Positions 43,762 through 52,722 of a stretch of DNA of 64,000 bases are shown here, one piece after another (within the stretch, counting starts at the first letter, position 1; every line of letters starts with the position of its first letter). The notes under the pieces were generated by a model. The model was not told the DNA's origin. It searched no databases and saw only the letters and a program-made list of their open reading frames with translations. The DNA lies in assembly GCA_017427405.1 (NCBI GenBank), contig JAFRSV010000004.1, forward strand, positions 1 to 64,000. Direction: 5' to 3'. This DNA comes from Alphaproteobacteria bacterium (GTDB lineage Bacteria > Pseudomonadota > Alphaproteobacteria > Rs-D84). The translations under genes were made by a program, and so were the position numbers.

Positions 43762-43779
43762 TAAACAAAAGGGGAAAAT

Positions 43780-45486
43780 ATGGGAAATTTTATAAGGACA
43801 CAAAAATCTTTTGCAAACGGTGAAATTTCAACGAACTTTTTTGAAAACGATGATATCCAAGGCGTTGCATATATGGAAAATTTTGACGTATGTGCCGGTG
43901 GCGGACTTAGGCGCAGGCCCGGATTAAAAAAATCAGTAAAGTTGATTGGAAATGCACGGCTTGTTTCATTTTCGGCATCCGAAACCGAAGAATATATTTT
44001 GGCGATGATGAATGGTCGCATAAGAATTTACGCAAACGATTCATTTGTTCAAGATGTTTTGACACCATGGACAATTGCCGACATACCAAATGTTCAATAT
44101 GCACAACGTTTCGGTACGATGATATTTGTGCACCCGGATTACGCACCAATTGTTTTTTATAATGATAACGGCGTTTTCAAAATAAAAAATTTCGCTTTTT
44201 CAAAATCATTGGATACCAAAAATATCGAAATTCCGTTTATGCGGTTTGAAGATTCAGAAAATGTCACGATAACCATCACGAATTCGGGTGACACCATACA
44301 CTTTATTGCAAGCGAGGATTTTTGGACCCAAAACAATGTTGGTGGGCATTTGTTTGCAGTAGGTAAAACTTGGCTGGTGACTTCTTATGTAAGTGCCACA
44401 GATATAATCGTTGTGTGCAATGGAACATATACAATGCCAAACGCCCCCGTATCAGATTGGCAAGAAGCGGCATTTAGTCCGCGTCGCGGTTGGCCATCGG
44501 CGATAACATTTCACCAAGATAGGTTGGTTTTTGGTGGTGCAAAATCATGGCCCGGTGGAATTTGGATGTCGCATGTTGGTCAACACGGAAATTTTGATAT
44601 CGGAACAGGCTTGGATGACGAGGCGATATTTTTGACATTACTTTCCGACCGCAGACAGCACATTTGCACATTGATTAGCAGCGATAATTTACAAATATTT
44701 ACATCCGAAGGCGAATGGGCGATTTCAAATAAACCACTTACCCCGGAATCAGTAAATATAAAAATGCACACATCAATTGGCAGTGTTGCGGATAAATATC
44801 TTGCCCCACAACAAATGGAAGGTAAAACAGTATTTGTTTCAAAAAACAAACGCGATATCAGACAACTTTGCCTTGATGATTTGGGCGAAAATTATAACGC
44901 AAATAATTTATGTGCTTTATCTGAACACCTTATAACGGATCCGATAGATATCGCATACGACAAAAACATGAAAAAACTTTTTGTTGTAATGTCCGATGGA
45001 AATATGGCGGTATTAGATTATGACACATCACTTGGAATATCGGCATGGGGGCGCTATACAACAGACGGACAATTTATGTCGGTGACGGTATCAGGCGAAA
45101 AAACATTTGTCGTTGTAAAACGTGGCGATAATTTTTACATTGAATATTTTTCTGATTCAGAATTTGTTGATAACGAAAATTATGAATACAGCGCCAATGT
45201 ACATGGCCTGCCACTTTTGACATCGGGTCACAACGCCAAATACATAAGAATAACAAAAATAATGGTTCGGGTTTATGACACAAAAACATTGTTCATAAAT
45301 GGTGAACGCGCAATTTTACCAAATGATGTTTATGACACGGATTCGTCGGGATTCAGTGGTGATGTGTCAATAAATGTTTTGGGAACATCATCAGATTTGG
45401 TTGATGCCCCGTGGAAAATTTCTACGACGGACAGTCTGCCATTAAAAATTCTGTCTGTGACCATATACGGCCGGTATCAAATTTAA
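43780..45486 (+). CDS. Tail tubular protein B-like
   Basis: 568 aa, beta-rich nozzle protein. Early FANGEISTNFFENDD and GGGLRRRPG, a recurring tail-tubular pattern, then WPSAITFHQDRLVFGG and SDNLQIFTSEGEWAIS. These match the T7 gp12-like family of podovirus tail proteins; the length is shorter than T7's 794 aa. It starts 18 bp after tubular protein A. Confidence 0.8.
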   Translation: MGNFIRTQKSFANGEISTNFFENDDIQGVAYMENFDVCAGGGLRRRPGLKKSVKLIGNARLVSFSASETEEYILAMMNGRIRIYANDSFVQDVLTPWTIADIPNVQYAQRFGTMIFVHPDYAPIVFYNDNGVFKIKNFAFSKSLDTKNIEIPFMRFEDSENVTITITNSGDTIHFIASEDFWTQNNVGGHLFAVGKTWLVTSYVSATDIIVVCNGTYTMPNAPVSDWQEAAFSPRRGWPSAITFHQDRLVFGGAKSWPGGIWMSHVGQHGNFDIGTGLDDEAIFLTLLSDRRQHICTLISSDNLQIFTSEGEWAISNKPLTPESVNIKMHTSIGSVADKYLAPQQMEGKTVFVSKNKRDIRQLCLDDLGENYNANNLCALSEHLITDPIDIAYDKNMKKLFVVMSDGNMAVLDYDTSLGISAWGRYTTDGQFMSVTVSGEKTFVVVKRGDNFYIEYFSDSEFVDNENYEYSANVHGLPLLTSGHNAKYIRITKIMVRVYDTKTLFINGERAILPNDVYDTDSSGFSGDVSINVLGTSSDLVDAPWKISTTDSLPLKILSVTIYGRYQI

Positions 45487-45508
45487 AAATAAACAAAGGG
45501 GATATAAA

Positions 45509-45853
45509 ATGGGACAAATTATTTCAGATGTGACAGATATTTTGAATTACAAAGAAAATAAAAACACAAACGAAAAAAATAAAAATAAAATTTTAGCAGA
45601 AATCGCATCGGACGAAGCGGAAAAACAGAACATAGTAAAAAAAGTTCTTGCTACCCAGCGCGCCCGAAATGGCGCAAACGGTATGTCAAATAATGGTATA
45701 ACCGAAAAGAATGTTTTGACCAGATTACAACAAGAGATTGAAAGGCCATACGATAATAAAAAGAAATCAAACATGATTAAATTGGGAAATATCACGACAA
45801 AAAAGAAAAATATGCTTACCTCTATCTTGGAACACCTTGATAAATTGATTTAA
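45509..45853 (+). CDS. Phage-module protein, function unknown
   Basis: 114 aa, charged and helical (YKENKNTNEKNKNKILAEIASDEAEKQNIVKKVLATQRARNG, then EKNVLTRLQQEIERPYDNKKK). No membrane span. Size and position between tail and terminase genes suggest an internal virion or terminase-associated protein; no family recognised. Confidence 0.6.
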   Translation: MGQIISDVTDILNYKENKNTNEKNKNKILAEIASDEAEKQNIVKKVLATQRARNGANGMSNNGITEKNVLTRLQQEIERPYDNKKKSNMIKLGNITTKKKNMLTSILEHLDKLI

Positions 45854-45858
45854 GAAAT

Positions 45859-46452
45859 ATGAATCGATATAATGAATTTTTGGATTCTTGGAACCAAATT
45901 TTAGGGTATAAAACACCGGCGCATCATAGGGAAATGATGAATTTTTTAACCGACGTCACATATGGCGATTCGCGTCGGGGGTTGCTTATGGCGTTTCGGC
46001 ATTCCGGAAAATCAACAATCGTCGGAATTTTCGCAAGTTGTGTATTATATCTGCATCCGGAAACACGCATTTTGATTTTATCCGCGGAAACGCACCTTGC
46101 AACACGAATGGTTATGCATATCAGACATGTTTTGGAAAATCATCCGTGGTGTGCGGACATGATACCAAAAAATAAACGCGAATGGGCGGAAAACAAAATA
46201 ACAATCAACCGACCAATCGGAATACGCGAACCATCGGTTGTATGCCAAGGTGTTTATGGCAACATAACCGGTATGCGTGCGGATTTAATAATATGCGATG
46301 ATATAGAGGTTCCAAATACATGTAACACGGTAAAAAAACGCGCATGTTTACGCGAAAGACTGCGTGAATTAGATTTTATTCTATCGCCAAATGGGACAAT
46401 GATTTATATTGGAACACCACACACAATGGATACCATATATCGAACATCCTAG
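45859..46452 (+). CDS. Large terminase, ATPase half (split gene)
   Basis: 197 aa. It covers the packaging motor: MAFRHSGKSTI (Walker A), LILSAETHLATRMV, ADLIICDDIE (Walker B) and LDFILSPNGTMIYIGTPHTMDTIY (coupling motif). The frame then reads RTS and stops at 46450-46452. The nuclease half restarts at 49763 with a sequence that continues the normal protein almost without loss. The stop overlaps the stop of the opposing gene in a shared CTAG. Confidence 0.85.
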   Translation: MNRYNEFLDSWNQILGYKTPAHHREMMNFLTDVTYGDSRRGLLMAFRHSGKSTIVGIFASCVLYLHPETRILILSAETHLATRMVMHIRHVLENHPWCADMIPKNKREWAENKITINRPIGIREPSVVCQGVYGNITGMRADLIICDDIEVPNTCNTVKKRACLRERLRELDFILSPNGTMIYIGTPHTMDTIYRTS

Positions 46453-47102
46453 GCCACATCATGCGACGGCATAGAACTAAGCAGACCATGTAAGCGATGC
46501 AAAAGTTCTTTGCCTTCATCACCAAACATTGGTAAATATGTTTCGTATTCCGGCATGTCGACCTGCAGGTCGGCACGCACCCGGTCCGTCACATTGTGTC
46601 CAAGAATTTCGTTCGCATTGTCCCACATACGATAAGCCGTGGCAACACGAACGATATCATCAAACTTTCGTAATGCTTCGGGATTGTTGAACAGGGCATT
46701 TTTTGAACGCGCCACCCAATCGTCACCGAATTTTTTGATTATTGGATTTGCCATGAATCGATTTATGCCATCAAGACTTGGGTTAAATGAATCAATTGCC
46801 AAAATCAATTGTTGCAGTTCGTCATTCGCCATGTCTGATGCGACCGCGGATTCCACCATCATGCCACCATATGGCAACAATTCGCGTGCAACAGAATCCA
46901 TCGGGGTCATGCCGTCGCGCAAATTTTTAATATGTTGAATCAACATTTTCCCGGTGGGCAAATCTTGCAATTCATGCAAGATTTCATCGGTTGCTTCGTC
47001 AACAAAAACACGATTCACCGCGCCCCAACCGCCAACAATAACATGTGCCTGGCGATAAAGGTTTAAAAGTTTTTGCGCAATAACACTTGCCCTTGCTTTC
47101 AT
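46449..47102 (-). CDS. Unknown protein of the dnaB block
   Basis: 217 aa, helical, not recognised. LGHNVTDRVRADLQVDMPEYETYLPMFGDEGKELLHRLHG closes the protein; no membrane span or signal. On the same strand as the regulator and dnaB, it is the last gene of the 3.3-kb block that interrupts the terminase. Confidence 0.6.
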   Translation of the reverse strand: MKARASVIAQKLLNLYRQAHVIVGGWGAVNRVFVDEATDEILHELQDLPTGKMLIQHIKNLRDGMTPMDSVARELLPYGGMMVESAVASDMANDELQQLILAIDSFNPSLDGINRFMANPIIKKFGDDWVARSKNALFNNPEALRKFDDIVRVATAYRMWDNANEILGHNVTDRVRADLQVDMPEYETYLPMFGDEGKELLHRLHGLLSSMPSHDVA

Positions 47103-47127
47103 CCCGATTATTCCCCCATGCTGTGTT

Positions 47128-48138
47128 TTATTCGGCCAAAATCATTATAACCTTGTGCATTGTCGGCGCAGAAATCTTTTCATCGGGCGAAACCATTTGA
47201 CCGTAAATTTTGCCCTTGGAATCTTTACGCACAACGGCGATATTAGCGGTTGTTTTTTCTTCGGTTTTTAATGAACTAAATTCGGTATCAATAAAAACAG
47301 CCAAATCCCCAGGCACAACATTCGCCTTGGTATCCGCAAAAACATAAGATTTTTCCGGTATAAAACCGCCCGAACGTTTAGAGTTAGGAATAATCGCATA
47401 TACATTACGACGACCTTCAAGATTTGCCGGTGCCGCAATCATTTTCGATTCAGACCGTACGAAACTTATGACCTTGCCATCAGAATGTCCAAACACGGGA
47501 ATCAATTTCTTGCGGGCATTATCATACAGTTTTGCCCCGTACAAATGTCCATGCGTTTCATCAAAATCGTCCGATGAATCGCCCGGTACCAAAACGGCCT
47601 TTACGCGTTCTTTGGCCTTGTTCATTTGTTTGGTTAGTTCGCCAGATTTATAAAGTTCGGCAATTTTATCAAACAAACTTTCGACCGAATGCGCAAACGA
47701 TTTCGCCAACGGTTCGATTTCGTTTTTATAAACCTCGCGCTGGCCAACCTCTATCTTATGATAAACCGAAAGTGTCATACCCGCGTCCTTGGCGGCCTGG
47801 GCAATGGTTTTGCCAGATTGCTGACGTATCCGGCGTAGCCCAGTACCAAATACTTTAAGACCACCGTCTTCGTTATCATTCATACGACGGGTGATTTCAT
47901 TTTGCCATTTTGATGCAACCTCGTCAGTGTCCTTGATGAAAATGTCTGATAACTTGCACCCCAAGATATTGCAGATATTCAACAACTGCTTTTGATTCAA
48001 ACGTCGCACACCCTTTTCAATCTTGGAAACGGCGGATAGTGATAAATTTGAACGCCGCGCCAGTTCGGTCATCTTCATGCCCGCGGCAAGTCGTATGTTT
48101 CGGATATTGTTTGGAAAAATGATTTCTTCTTGGGCCAT
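47128..48138 (-). CDS. Two-HTH regulator with S24-like C-terminus
   Basis: 336 aa. Start at 48138 (MAQEEIIFPNN) after AAGGAG. Two XRE-type HTH domains: residues about 10-62 (NIRLAAGMKMTELARRSNLSLSAVSKIEKG) and 95-150 (IRQQSGKTIAQAAKDAGMTLSVYHKIEVG). The C-terminus (VYAIIPNSKRSGG...VVPGDLAVFID) looks like a LexA/CI-type S24 fold, but the expected catalytic Ser in a DxSM-like motif is not seen, so it is likely a dimerisation or sensor domain that does not self-cleave. A repressor of the flanking phage module is an attractive guess. Confidence 0.75.
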   Translation of the reverse strand: MAQEEIIFPNNIRNIRLAAGMKMTELARRSNLSLSAVSKIEKGVRRLNQKQLLNICNILGCKLSDIFIKDTDEVASKWQNEITRRMNDNEDGGLKVFGTGLRRIRQQSGKTIAQAAKDAGMTLSVYHKIEVGQREVYKNEIEPLAKSFAHSVESLFDKIAELYKSGELTKQMNKAKERVKAVLVPGDSSDDFDETHGHLYGAKLYDNARKKLIPVFGHSDGKVISFVRSESKMIAAPANLEGRRNVYAIIPNSKRSGGFIPEKSYVFADTKANVVPGDLAVFIDTEFSSLKTEEKTTANIAVVRKDSKGKIYGQMVSPDEKISAPTMHKVIMILAE

Positions 48139-48222
48139 ATTGAAAACTCCTTGGGTAAATCTTGACAAAATAATAAGTGATTTTCTGACCTATGGCAAGG
48201 AAAAAGTGAACACTAAACACTA

Positions 48223-49764
48223 CTATTCGAATTCATCTGGAATTTCATCAATATCAATTGCCATTGGTGCATCAACAGGTTCGGGAACATTTGGGGAATC
48301 AGGGGCAAATTCTACACTGCGTCCCGCCATTTCACCAAGGTTATCGAACAAACTATATTCTGCCAAGAATGCGACCGTCACCGTATCCGTTCGGCCGTGA
48401 CGATTCTTGCCAATGATAATGTCCGCCTTGCCTTTGGCCTTTTCAAGTCGGTTTTGCCACGAATCGACGGATTTTTCACTTGGCGTATTCGAAAGCCGGC
48501 GCGATGGGTCACGATTTTGCAGATAGTATTCTTCACGATATGTGAACATAACAATGTCGGCATCTTGTTCAATTGAACCCGATTCACGTAAATCGGCAAG
48601 TTGTGGACGTTTATCATCGCGGTTTTCCACACTGCGCGACAATTGCGACAGGGCGATAACCGGAACACTAAATTCCTTGGCCATCATTTTAAGGCCACGC
48701 GTAATTTCAGATAATTCTTGCACACGGTTGTCATTGCGTTTTCCGCCAGGCAAAGTCAGCAATTGCAAATAATCGATAACAATAAGCGCGATACCATTAT
48801 ATTTCCGCGCAAGACGCCGCACCCGCGTGCGAATCATCGGCAAAGACATGCCCGGCGTGTCGTCAATAAACAACGGAATTCGCCCGATTGCATCAGAAAA
48901 CTGCGCCATTTTAAGGAAATCTTCATCCGTTAATGAACCTTCGCGCATCGCCGACGATGGAATTCGCGCCTGGGACGATAAAACGCGCGCCGCCAATTCA
49001 GATGCGCCCATTTCAAGACTAAAAAATGCGACCGCGCCCTTATATTGTTCGTTCGCGCGACCGGAATAAATCGCATTTGCGGCATTGAACGCGATATTCA
49101 TGGCAAGCGTGGTTTTACCCATACCCGGACGACCCGCGATAATAAGTAAATTTGATTTATGCAAACCACTTATTGCGCGGTCCAAATCGGTAAGTCCCGT
49201 GGTAAGTCCCGAAAGTTTTCCGTCCGCCTTGTATGCGATTTCCGCCTCAGCCAGGGCGTCTTTTAACGCGTTCGCAATCGGCACGACATCGCGTGACGCA
49301 TCGCCGGTCATTGCCAAATTGAACAATTTTTGTTCGGCGGATTCAATTTGTGACGACACCGGGTTATCAAGGTCTTCGACAAACGCGGCATCGGTGACCG
49401 ATTGCCCAAAATCAATAAGTTCGCGCCGCACCGCATTTTCATGAACGATTCGACCGTATTGTTCGACATTTACAACGGTTGCGCCGGCACTTGCCAACTG
49501 GGTCAAATACTCAACACCACCAACCGATTCCAATGTTCCTTGCTGGTCCAAATAGTTTTTTGCGGTGATTATATCAAACGGTATTCCGGCGGCAAATTGG
49601 CGCAGGGCAAGTTTATAAATTTCTTGGTGCGCGGGGTGCGAAAAATCTTCCGGTCGCAAAAATTCGGAAATTTTTTCAAGTGCCCGATTTTTCATTAAAA
49701 CCGCGGCAAGAACGGCCTGTTCGGCCTCTAAATTCGTTGGCAAAGTTTTGGGAGTAAAGTCCAT
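48223..49764 (-). CDS. dnaB: Replicative DNA helicase DnaB
   Basis: 513 aa hexameric fork helicase. N-terminal domain opens TNLEAEQAVLAAVLMKN; the RecA-like motor has Walker A GRPGMGKTT, Walker B ALIVIDYLQLL and the arginine-finger region. Length and sequence are those of a cellular, not a phage, DnaB, with a 40-residue acidic C-terminal tail. Start at 49764 (MDFTPKTL) is preferred; an ATG at 49773 is possible. It overlaps the start of the terminase nuclease half by only 2 bp, head to head. Confidence 0.92.
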   Translation of the reverse strand: MDFTPKTLPTNLEAEQAVLAAVLMKNRALEKISEFLRPEDFSHPAHQEIYKLALRQFAAGIPFDIITAKNYLDQQGTLESVGGVEYLTQLASAGATVVNVEQYGRIVHENAVRRELIDFGQSVTDAAFVEDLDNPVSSQIESAEQKLFNLAMTGDASRDVVPIANALKDALAEAEIAYKADGKLSGLTTGLTDLDRAISGLHKSNLLIIAGRPGMGKTTLAMNIAFNAANAIYSGRANEQYKGAVAFFSLEMGASELAARVLSSQARIPSSAMREGSLTDEDFLKMAQFSDAIGRIPLFIDDTPGMSLPMIRTRVRRLARKYNGIALIVIDYLQLLTLPGGKRNDNRVQELSEITRGLKMMAKEFSVPVIALSQLSRSVENRDDKRPQLADLRESGSIEQDADIVMFTYREEYYLQNRDPSRRLSNTPSEKSVDSWQNRLEKAKGKADIIIGKNRHGRTDTVTVAFLAEYSLFDNLGEMAGRSVEFAPDSPNVPEPVDAPMAIDIDEIPDEFE

Positions 49765-50611
49765 GTCAAACATAGTATACGAAAAAAATGTTTTTTCAAC
49801 GCCTTTTTTATCGGGTTATTCGGAACTAAGAATTCCAATAATTGACAGTGACGGAAACCCGGCGTGGCCGGCGGTTTTTCCAATTGAAAAAATTGACAAG
49901 ATTCGTGAAACTGTGGGCGAACGACATTTTTCGGCGCAAATGATGTTGCAATATATCGCGCCCGATAAAATTCGCCTTGACCCGGGGGGGATAAAATTAT
50001 ATGACGCGGAATTTGATCCGCACGGGTGCCGAATTGACGAAACGCCGATAACCGGTGCGACAATATATTGGGACCCGTCGGGCGGGCGGCGAAATTCGGA
50101 TAACAGTGTTTGCGTGATTATTTATCGTGACGACCGAACGCATCGCGCGTTTATTCACGATATGATTTATTTGGTTGTCCCGGACGAAGTTGAATACCCA
50201 CTTGCATACCAATGTGAAAAGGTTCTGTCGTTTGTGCGCGCACACCGGCAAAGGACACTTGCACTTGAAACAAACGGAATCGGTGCGGCATTGCCGGAAA
50301 TTATGCGTGAAACAATTGCACGCGCGGGCTATGAAATACAAATCCGCCCGATAAGCAACAGCCGCCGCAAAGAAGACCGAATCTTGGACGCGATTGAACC
50401 GTTGCTTACGACCGGGCGACTTTACGCGCACCGGCGCATAACACAAACCCCATTTATATCGGAAATGTTGGCATGGACACCAATTGGTGGCGGCGAACAT
50501 GACGACGGATTGGACGCGGTTGCGGGGGCAATTTTATGTTCGCCCATACCAACACGCCCCATTGGAACAAACGTTCGCCCCTTTATCGCGAACACAGAAT
50601 TCAAACTTTAA
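49763..50611 (+). CDS. Large terminase, nuclease half (split gene)
   Basis: 282 aa. Begins MSNIVYEKNVFSTPFLSGYSELRIPIID, which is where a podovirus terminase normally continues after its DTIY motif. RNase-H-fold acidic residues are visible in TIYWDPSGG, ALETNGIG and GGEHDDGLDA. A GGGAG site 8 nt before the ATG could allow separate translation, although that site lies inside dnaB on the other strand. The gene is 16 bp before the portal gene. Confidence 0.85.
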   Translation: MSNIVYEKNVFSTPFLSGYSELRIPIIDSDGNPAWPAVFPIEKIDKIRETVGERHFSAQMMLQYIAPDKIRLDPGGIKLYDAEFDPHGCRIDETPITGATIYWDPSGGRRNSDNSVCVIIYRDDRTHRAFIHDMIYLVVPDEVEYPLAYQCEKVLSFVRAHRQRTLALETNGIGAALPEIMRETIARAGYEIQIRPISNSRRKEDRILDAIEPLLTTGRLYAHRRITQTPFISEMLAWTPIGGGEHDDGLDAVAGAILCSPIPTRPIGTNVRPFIANTEFKL

Positions 50612-50626
50612 CCAAAAGGAAACAAA

Positions 50627-51853
50627 ATGAAATATGACTTACAACAAATGTATTCACGTGCGCTTTCACTGCGCGAACCATGGATTAAACGCTGGGCCGA
50701 TGCGCGCCGTTACACAATGCCAACAACCGACGAAGAAATTGCGACACTGTTCGATGGAACGGCGGCGGACGCGGCTGATAATTTGGCGGCGTGTATGTAT
50801 TCATTACTAACCCCGCCGGAATCGTTGTGGTTAAACCTTATTCCGGAATCCGAAGATTCCCCAGATGCGGCAACGGCGACAATGGCATTGCGTTCGAACC
50901 TAAACGAATCAAATTTTTATACAACGGTGCACCAATGCTATCTTGATTTGGTGACGCTTGGAACGGCATGCCTGTTTATGTCTGAATCGCCAATTGGTGC
51001 GGCAAGTGCGTTTAACTTTACCGCGATTCCGATGACGGATATTGCGATTTTGCCGAACGCGGTGTTCCACACGGCAACCATGACCGCCCAAGATGTCGCG
51101 CGTCGTTATCCCGAATGGACACCGCCGCACGCAATCCTTGACGCGATGAAGCAAAATCCGGAATATCAATTGCGCCTGGTCCAGGCATTGGTTGACACGG
51201 AATTTACCGCATGGATAGATGTCGGTGGCAATCTTGAAAACAACATTGTGTCGCGTGGCACATTTGAAACGAACCCATACATCATATTCCGCTGGGCCGT
51301 GTCCAGTGGTGAACTGTACGGTCGTGGGCCGGTGCTGCGGGCGCTACCTGATATCAAAACTGCGAACAAGGTCGTCGAACTTGTCCTAAAAAATGCAACC
51401 ATCGCGGTCAGTGGTATATGGCAGGCCGACGATGACGGCGTCATAAACCTTGGCAACATAAACCTTACCCCCGGTGCGATAATTCCCAAAGCGGTGGGCA
51501 GTACCGGCCTTACACCACTTGCAACGGGTGCAAATTTCGATGTGTCGCAAATAATTTTAAAAGACCTGCGCGAACGCATCCGCCACACAATGCTTGCGGA
51601 CAGAATCGGCACACTTTCGGACAAAGAAATGACCGCAACGGAAATACTTGCGCGGAATGCGGACATGTTGCGTATATTGGGCGCGACATATGGACGATTG
51701 CTGCACGAATTTATCCGCCCGCTTTGCGACCGCGGATTGCAAATCCTTGCGCGGCGCGGGGTAATCGACAAAATATCACTGCACAGTGACGCGGAATTAA
51801 AATACATCGCCCCGATTGCACAAGTGGTCGCGGAAAACGGAACATTGATATAA
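50627..51853 (+). CDS. Portal (head-to-tail connector) protein
   Basis: 408 aa of the T7 gp8-like connector family: SLREPWIKRWADARRYTMP, DGTAADAADNLAACMYSLLTPPESLWLNL, then FRWAVSSGELYGRGPVLRALPDIKT and the later MTATEILARNADMLRILG. It forms the dodecameric ring at the capsid vertex through which DNA is packaged. It is shorter than the usual 500-550 aa, lacking the C-terminal barrel, which may be normal for this lineage or a truncation. Confidence 0.85.
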   Translation: MKYDLQQMYSRALSLREPWIKRWADARRYTMPTTDEEIATLFDGTAADAADNLAACMYSLLTPPESLWLNLIPESEDSPDAATATMALRSNLNESNFYTTVHQCYLDLVTLGTACLFMSESPIGAASAFNFTAIPMTDIAILPNAVFHTATMTAQDVARRYPEWTPPHAILDAMKQNPEYQLRLVQALVDTEFTAWIDVGGNLENNIVSRGTFETNPYIIFRWAVSSGELYGRGPVLRALPDIKTANKVVELVLKNATIAVSGIWQADDDGVINLGNINLTPGAIIPKAVGSTGLTPLATGANFDVSQIILKDLRERIRHTMLADRIGTLSDKEMTATEILARNADMLRILGATYGRLLHEFIRPLCDRGLQILARRGVIDKISLHSDAELKYIAPIAQVVAENGTLI

Positions 51854-51863
51854 GGGGGCGCGT

Positions 51864-52070
51864 ATGGAAAAAATTGCACACGAATACGCCCGCACATTTG
51901 CGGGCGCATCGGGGCGGGCGGTAATTGAACACCTGCGCCGGATAACAATCGAAAGGGTGCTGGGGCCACATGCAACGGACGGCGAATTGCGCGCACTGGA
52001 AGGTGCGCGCGCAATCGTGCATCAAATCGAAACTTTAATTGAACGGGGGCGCGACAATGCCAAAATCTAA
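51864..52070 (+). CDS. Bbp19-like small phage protein
   Basis: 68 aa. EYARTFAGASGRAVIEHLRR...HATDGELRALEGARAIVHQIETLI fits the small protein found beside portal genes in Bordetella phage BPP-1 and relatives, of unproven virion role. GGGGGCG precedes the ATG, and the end overlaps the next gene by 14 bp. Confidence 0.7.
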   Translation: MEKIAHEYARTFAGASGRAVIEHLRRITIERVLGPHATDGELRALEGARAIVHQIETLIERGRDNAKI

Positions 52071-52314
52071 TGGATTCGCAAACATCATCGATACATTACG
52101 CAGTGGTTGGTTCCTTATCGCGTTTATTGCGGGCATGATATATTGGGTCGCACGCCAAGATAATGCACTGGTCGAACTTGACCGATTGACGACACGCATA
52201 ACAACACTTGAAAACCGCACGACAATCCTGGAAACCGGAATAGGGCAATTGCAACTAAAAATCGACGGCATCAAAGAAGACCTGACCCTTATTAAAACTG
52301 CAGTGATAAAATAG
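52057..52314 (+). CDS. Membrane-anchored coiled-coil phage protein
   Basis: 85 aa: one transmembrane helix (WFLIAFIAGMIYWVA) then a coiled coil (LTTRITTLENRTTILETGIGQLQLKIDGIKEDLTLIK). This suits a spanin-like or holin-associated protein, or a phage superinfection-exclusion factor. Start at 52057 inside the previous gene's end. Last gene of the phage-like module. Confidence 0.6.
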   Translation: MPKSNGFANIIDTLRSGWFLIAFIAGMIYWVARQDNALVELDRLTTRITTLENRTTILETGIGQLQLKIDGIKEDLTLIKTAVIK

Positions 52315-52315
52315 T

Positions 52316-52341
52316 GTTAGTGGTAAGTGTAAGTGGTTAGT
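52316..52341 (+). repeat. 26-bp inverted repeat, left copy
   Basis: GTTAGTGGTAAGTG-type sequence of 26 bp that matches the reverse complement of 53747-53772 at 25 of 26 positions. A related third copy at about 52387-52410 pairs locally around a terminator. Because the unit is simple (AGTG/GTTAG-rich), a chance or slippage origin must be kept in mind. Confidence 0.75.
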
Positions 52342-52368
52342 GTTAGTGTGTCCTGGAATAACAAAAAA

Positions 52369-52386
52369 CGGGCGCAATCGCGCCCG
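52369..52386. terminator. Terminator after the phage module
   Basis: Stem CGGGCGC/GCGCCCG with a short loop. It is framed by the GTTAGTG/CACTAAC inverted repeats; the U-run is lacking, so function is likely but not certain. Confidence 0.55.
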
Positions 52387-52411
52387 CACTAACCACTATC
52401 CACTTACACTA

Positions 52412-52437
52412 AAAAAATCGCCAGATGGCGATTTTTT
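52412..52437. terminator. Bidirectional terminator before module B
   Basis: AAAAAATCGCC-AGA-TGGCGATTTTTT, with both A- and T-runs, just before the module B promoter. Confidence 0.85.
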
Positions 52438-52441
52438 ACCC

Positions 52442-52471
52442 TTGACCCGATTCAGTGATTTTTGATATAAT
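52442..52471 (+). promoter_or_regulatory. Promoter of leader module B
   Basis: TTGACC (52442-52447), 18-nt spacer, TATAAT (52466-52471); start expected at about 52478, the first base of hairpin 1. Same spacing and -35 as module A at 6090. Confidence 0.8.
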
Positions 52472-52477
52472 AAACTT

Positions 52478-52698
52478 GAATCAGATGGGAATCTGGTTCG
52501 GGGCTGTAGCAGGCCTTTTCACGTTCGGTGCAAGGCATCGTAATCCATTGTGATTTTCCACATGTTTTGCACCGTTTTAGATTTACCCCGATTGTTGGGG
52601 TGCCGTTGGTTATAATGCCTTTGGCAAAAGGCCACGGAATCAGTAACGTGAATGATTTGCTAACACCCCGACACGTCCCATTTGGCGACGTTTTTTTT
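52478..52698 (+). ncRNA. Structured 5' leader / attenuator RNA, copy B
   Basis: About 221 nt. Hairpin GAATCAGAT-GGGA-ATCTGGTTC at the very 5' end; GGCT/GGCC hairpin; helix CGGTGCA/TGCACCG enclosing ATCGTAATCCATTGTGAT; hairpin CCCCGA-TTG-TTGGGG whose 3' arm can also pair with CACCCCGAC; and terminal ACGTC/GACGT stem plus eight T residues. Every helix has a counterpart in copy A, several with changed but still pairing bases, while unpaired segments ATCC, TTCCCA/TTTCCA and TGTTTTTGCA are kept. Unknown class. Confidence 0.65.
52673..52698 (+). terminator. Leader terminator (attenuator), copy B
   Basis: Stem ACGTC-CC/GG-GACGT and eight T residues, 25 nt before the ATG of the surface gene at 52723. 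Confidence 0.7.
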
Positions 52699-52722
52699 GT
52701 AACAACAAACAGGGAGAACACA

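Noticed and set aside
52316..52410. Integrase attachment site at the end of the phage module
   Set aside because: The repeats are inverted, simple in composition and no tRNA or integrase gene is near; an att role is not supported.
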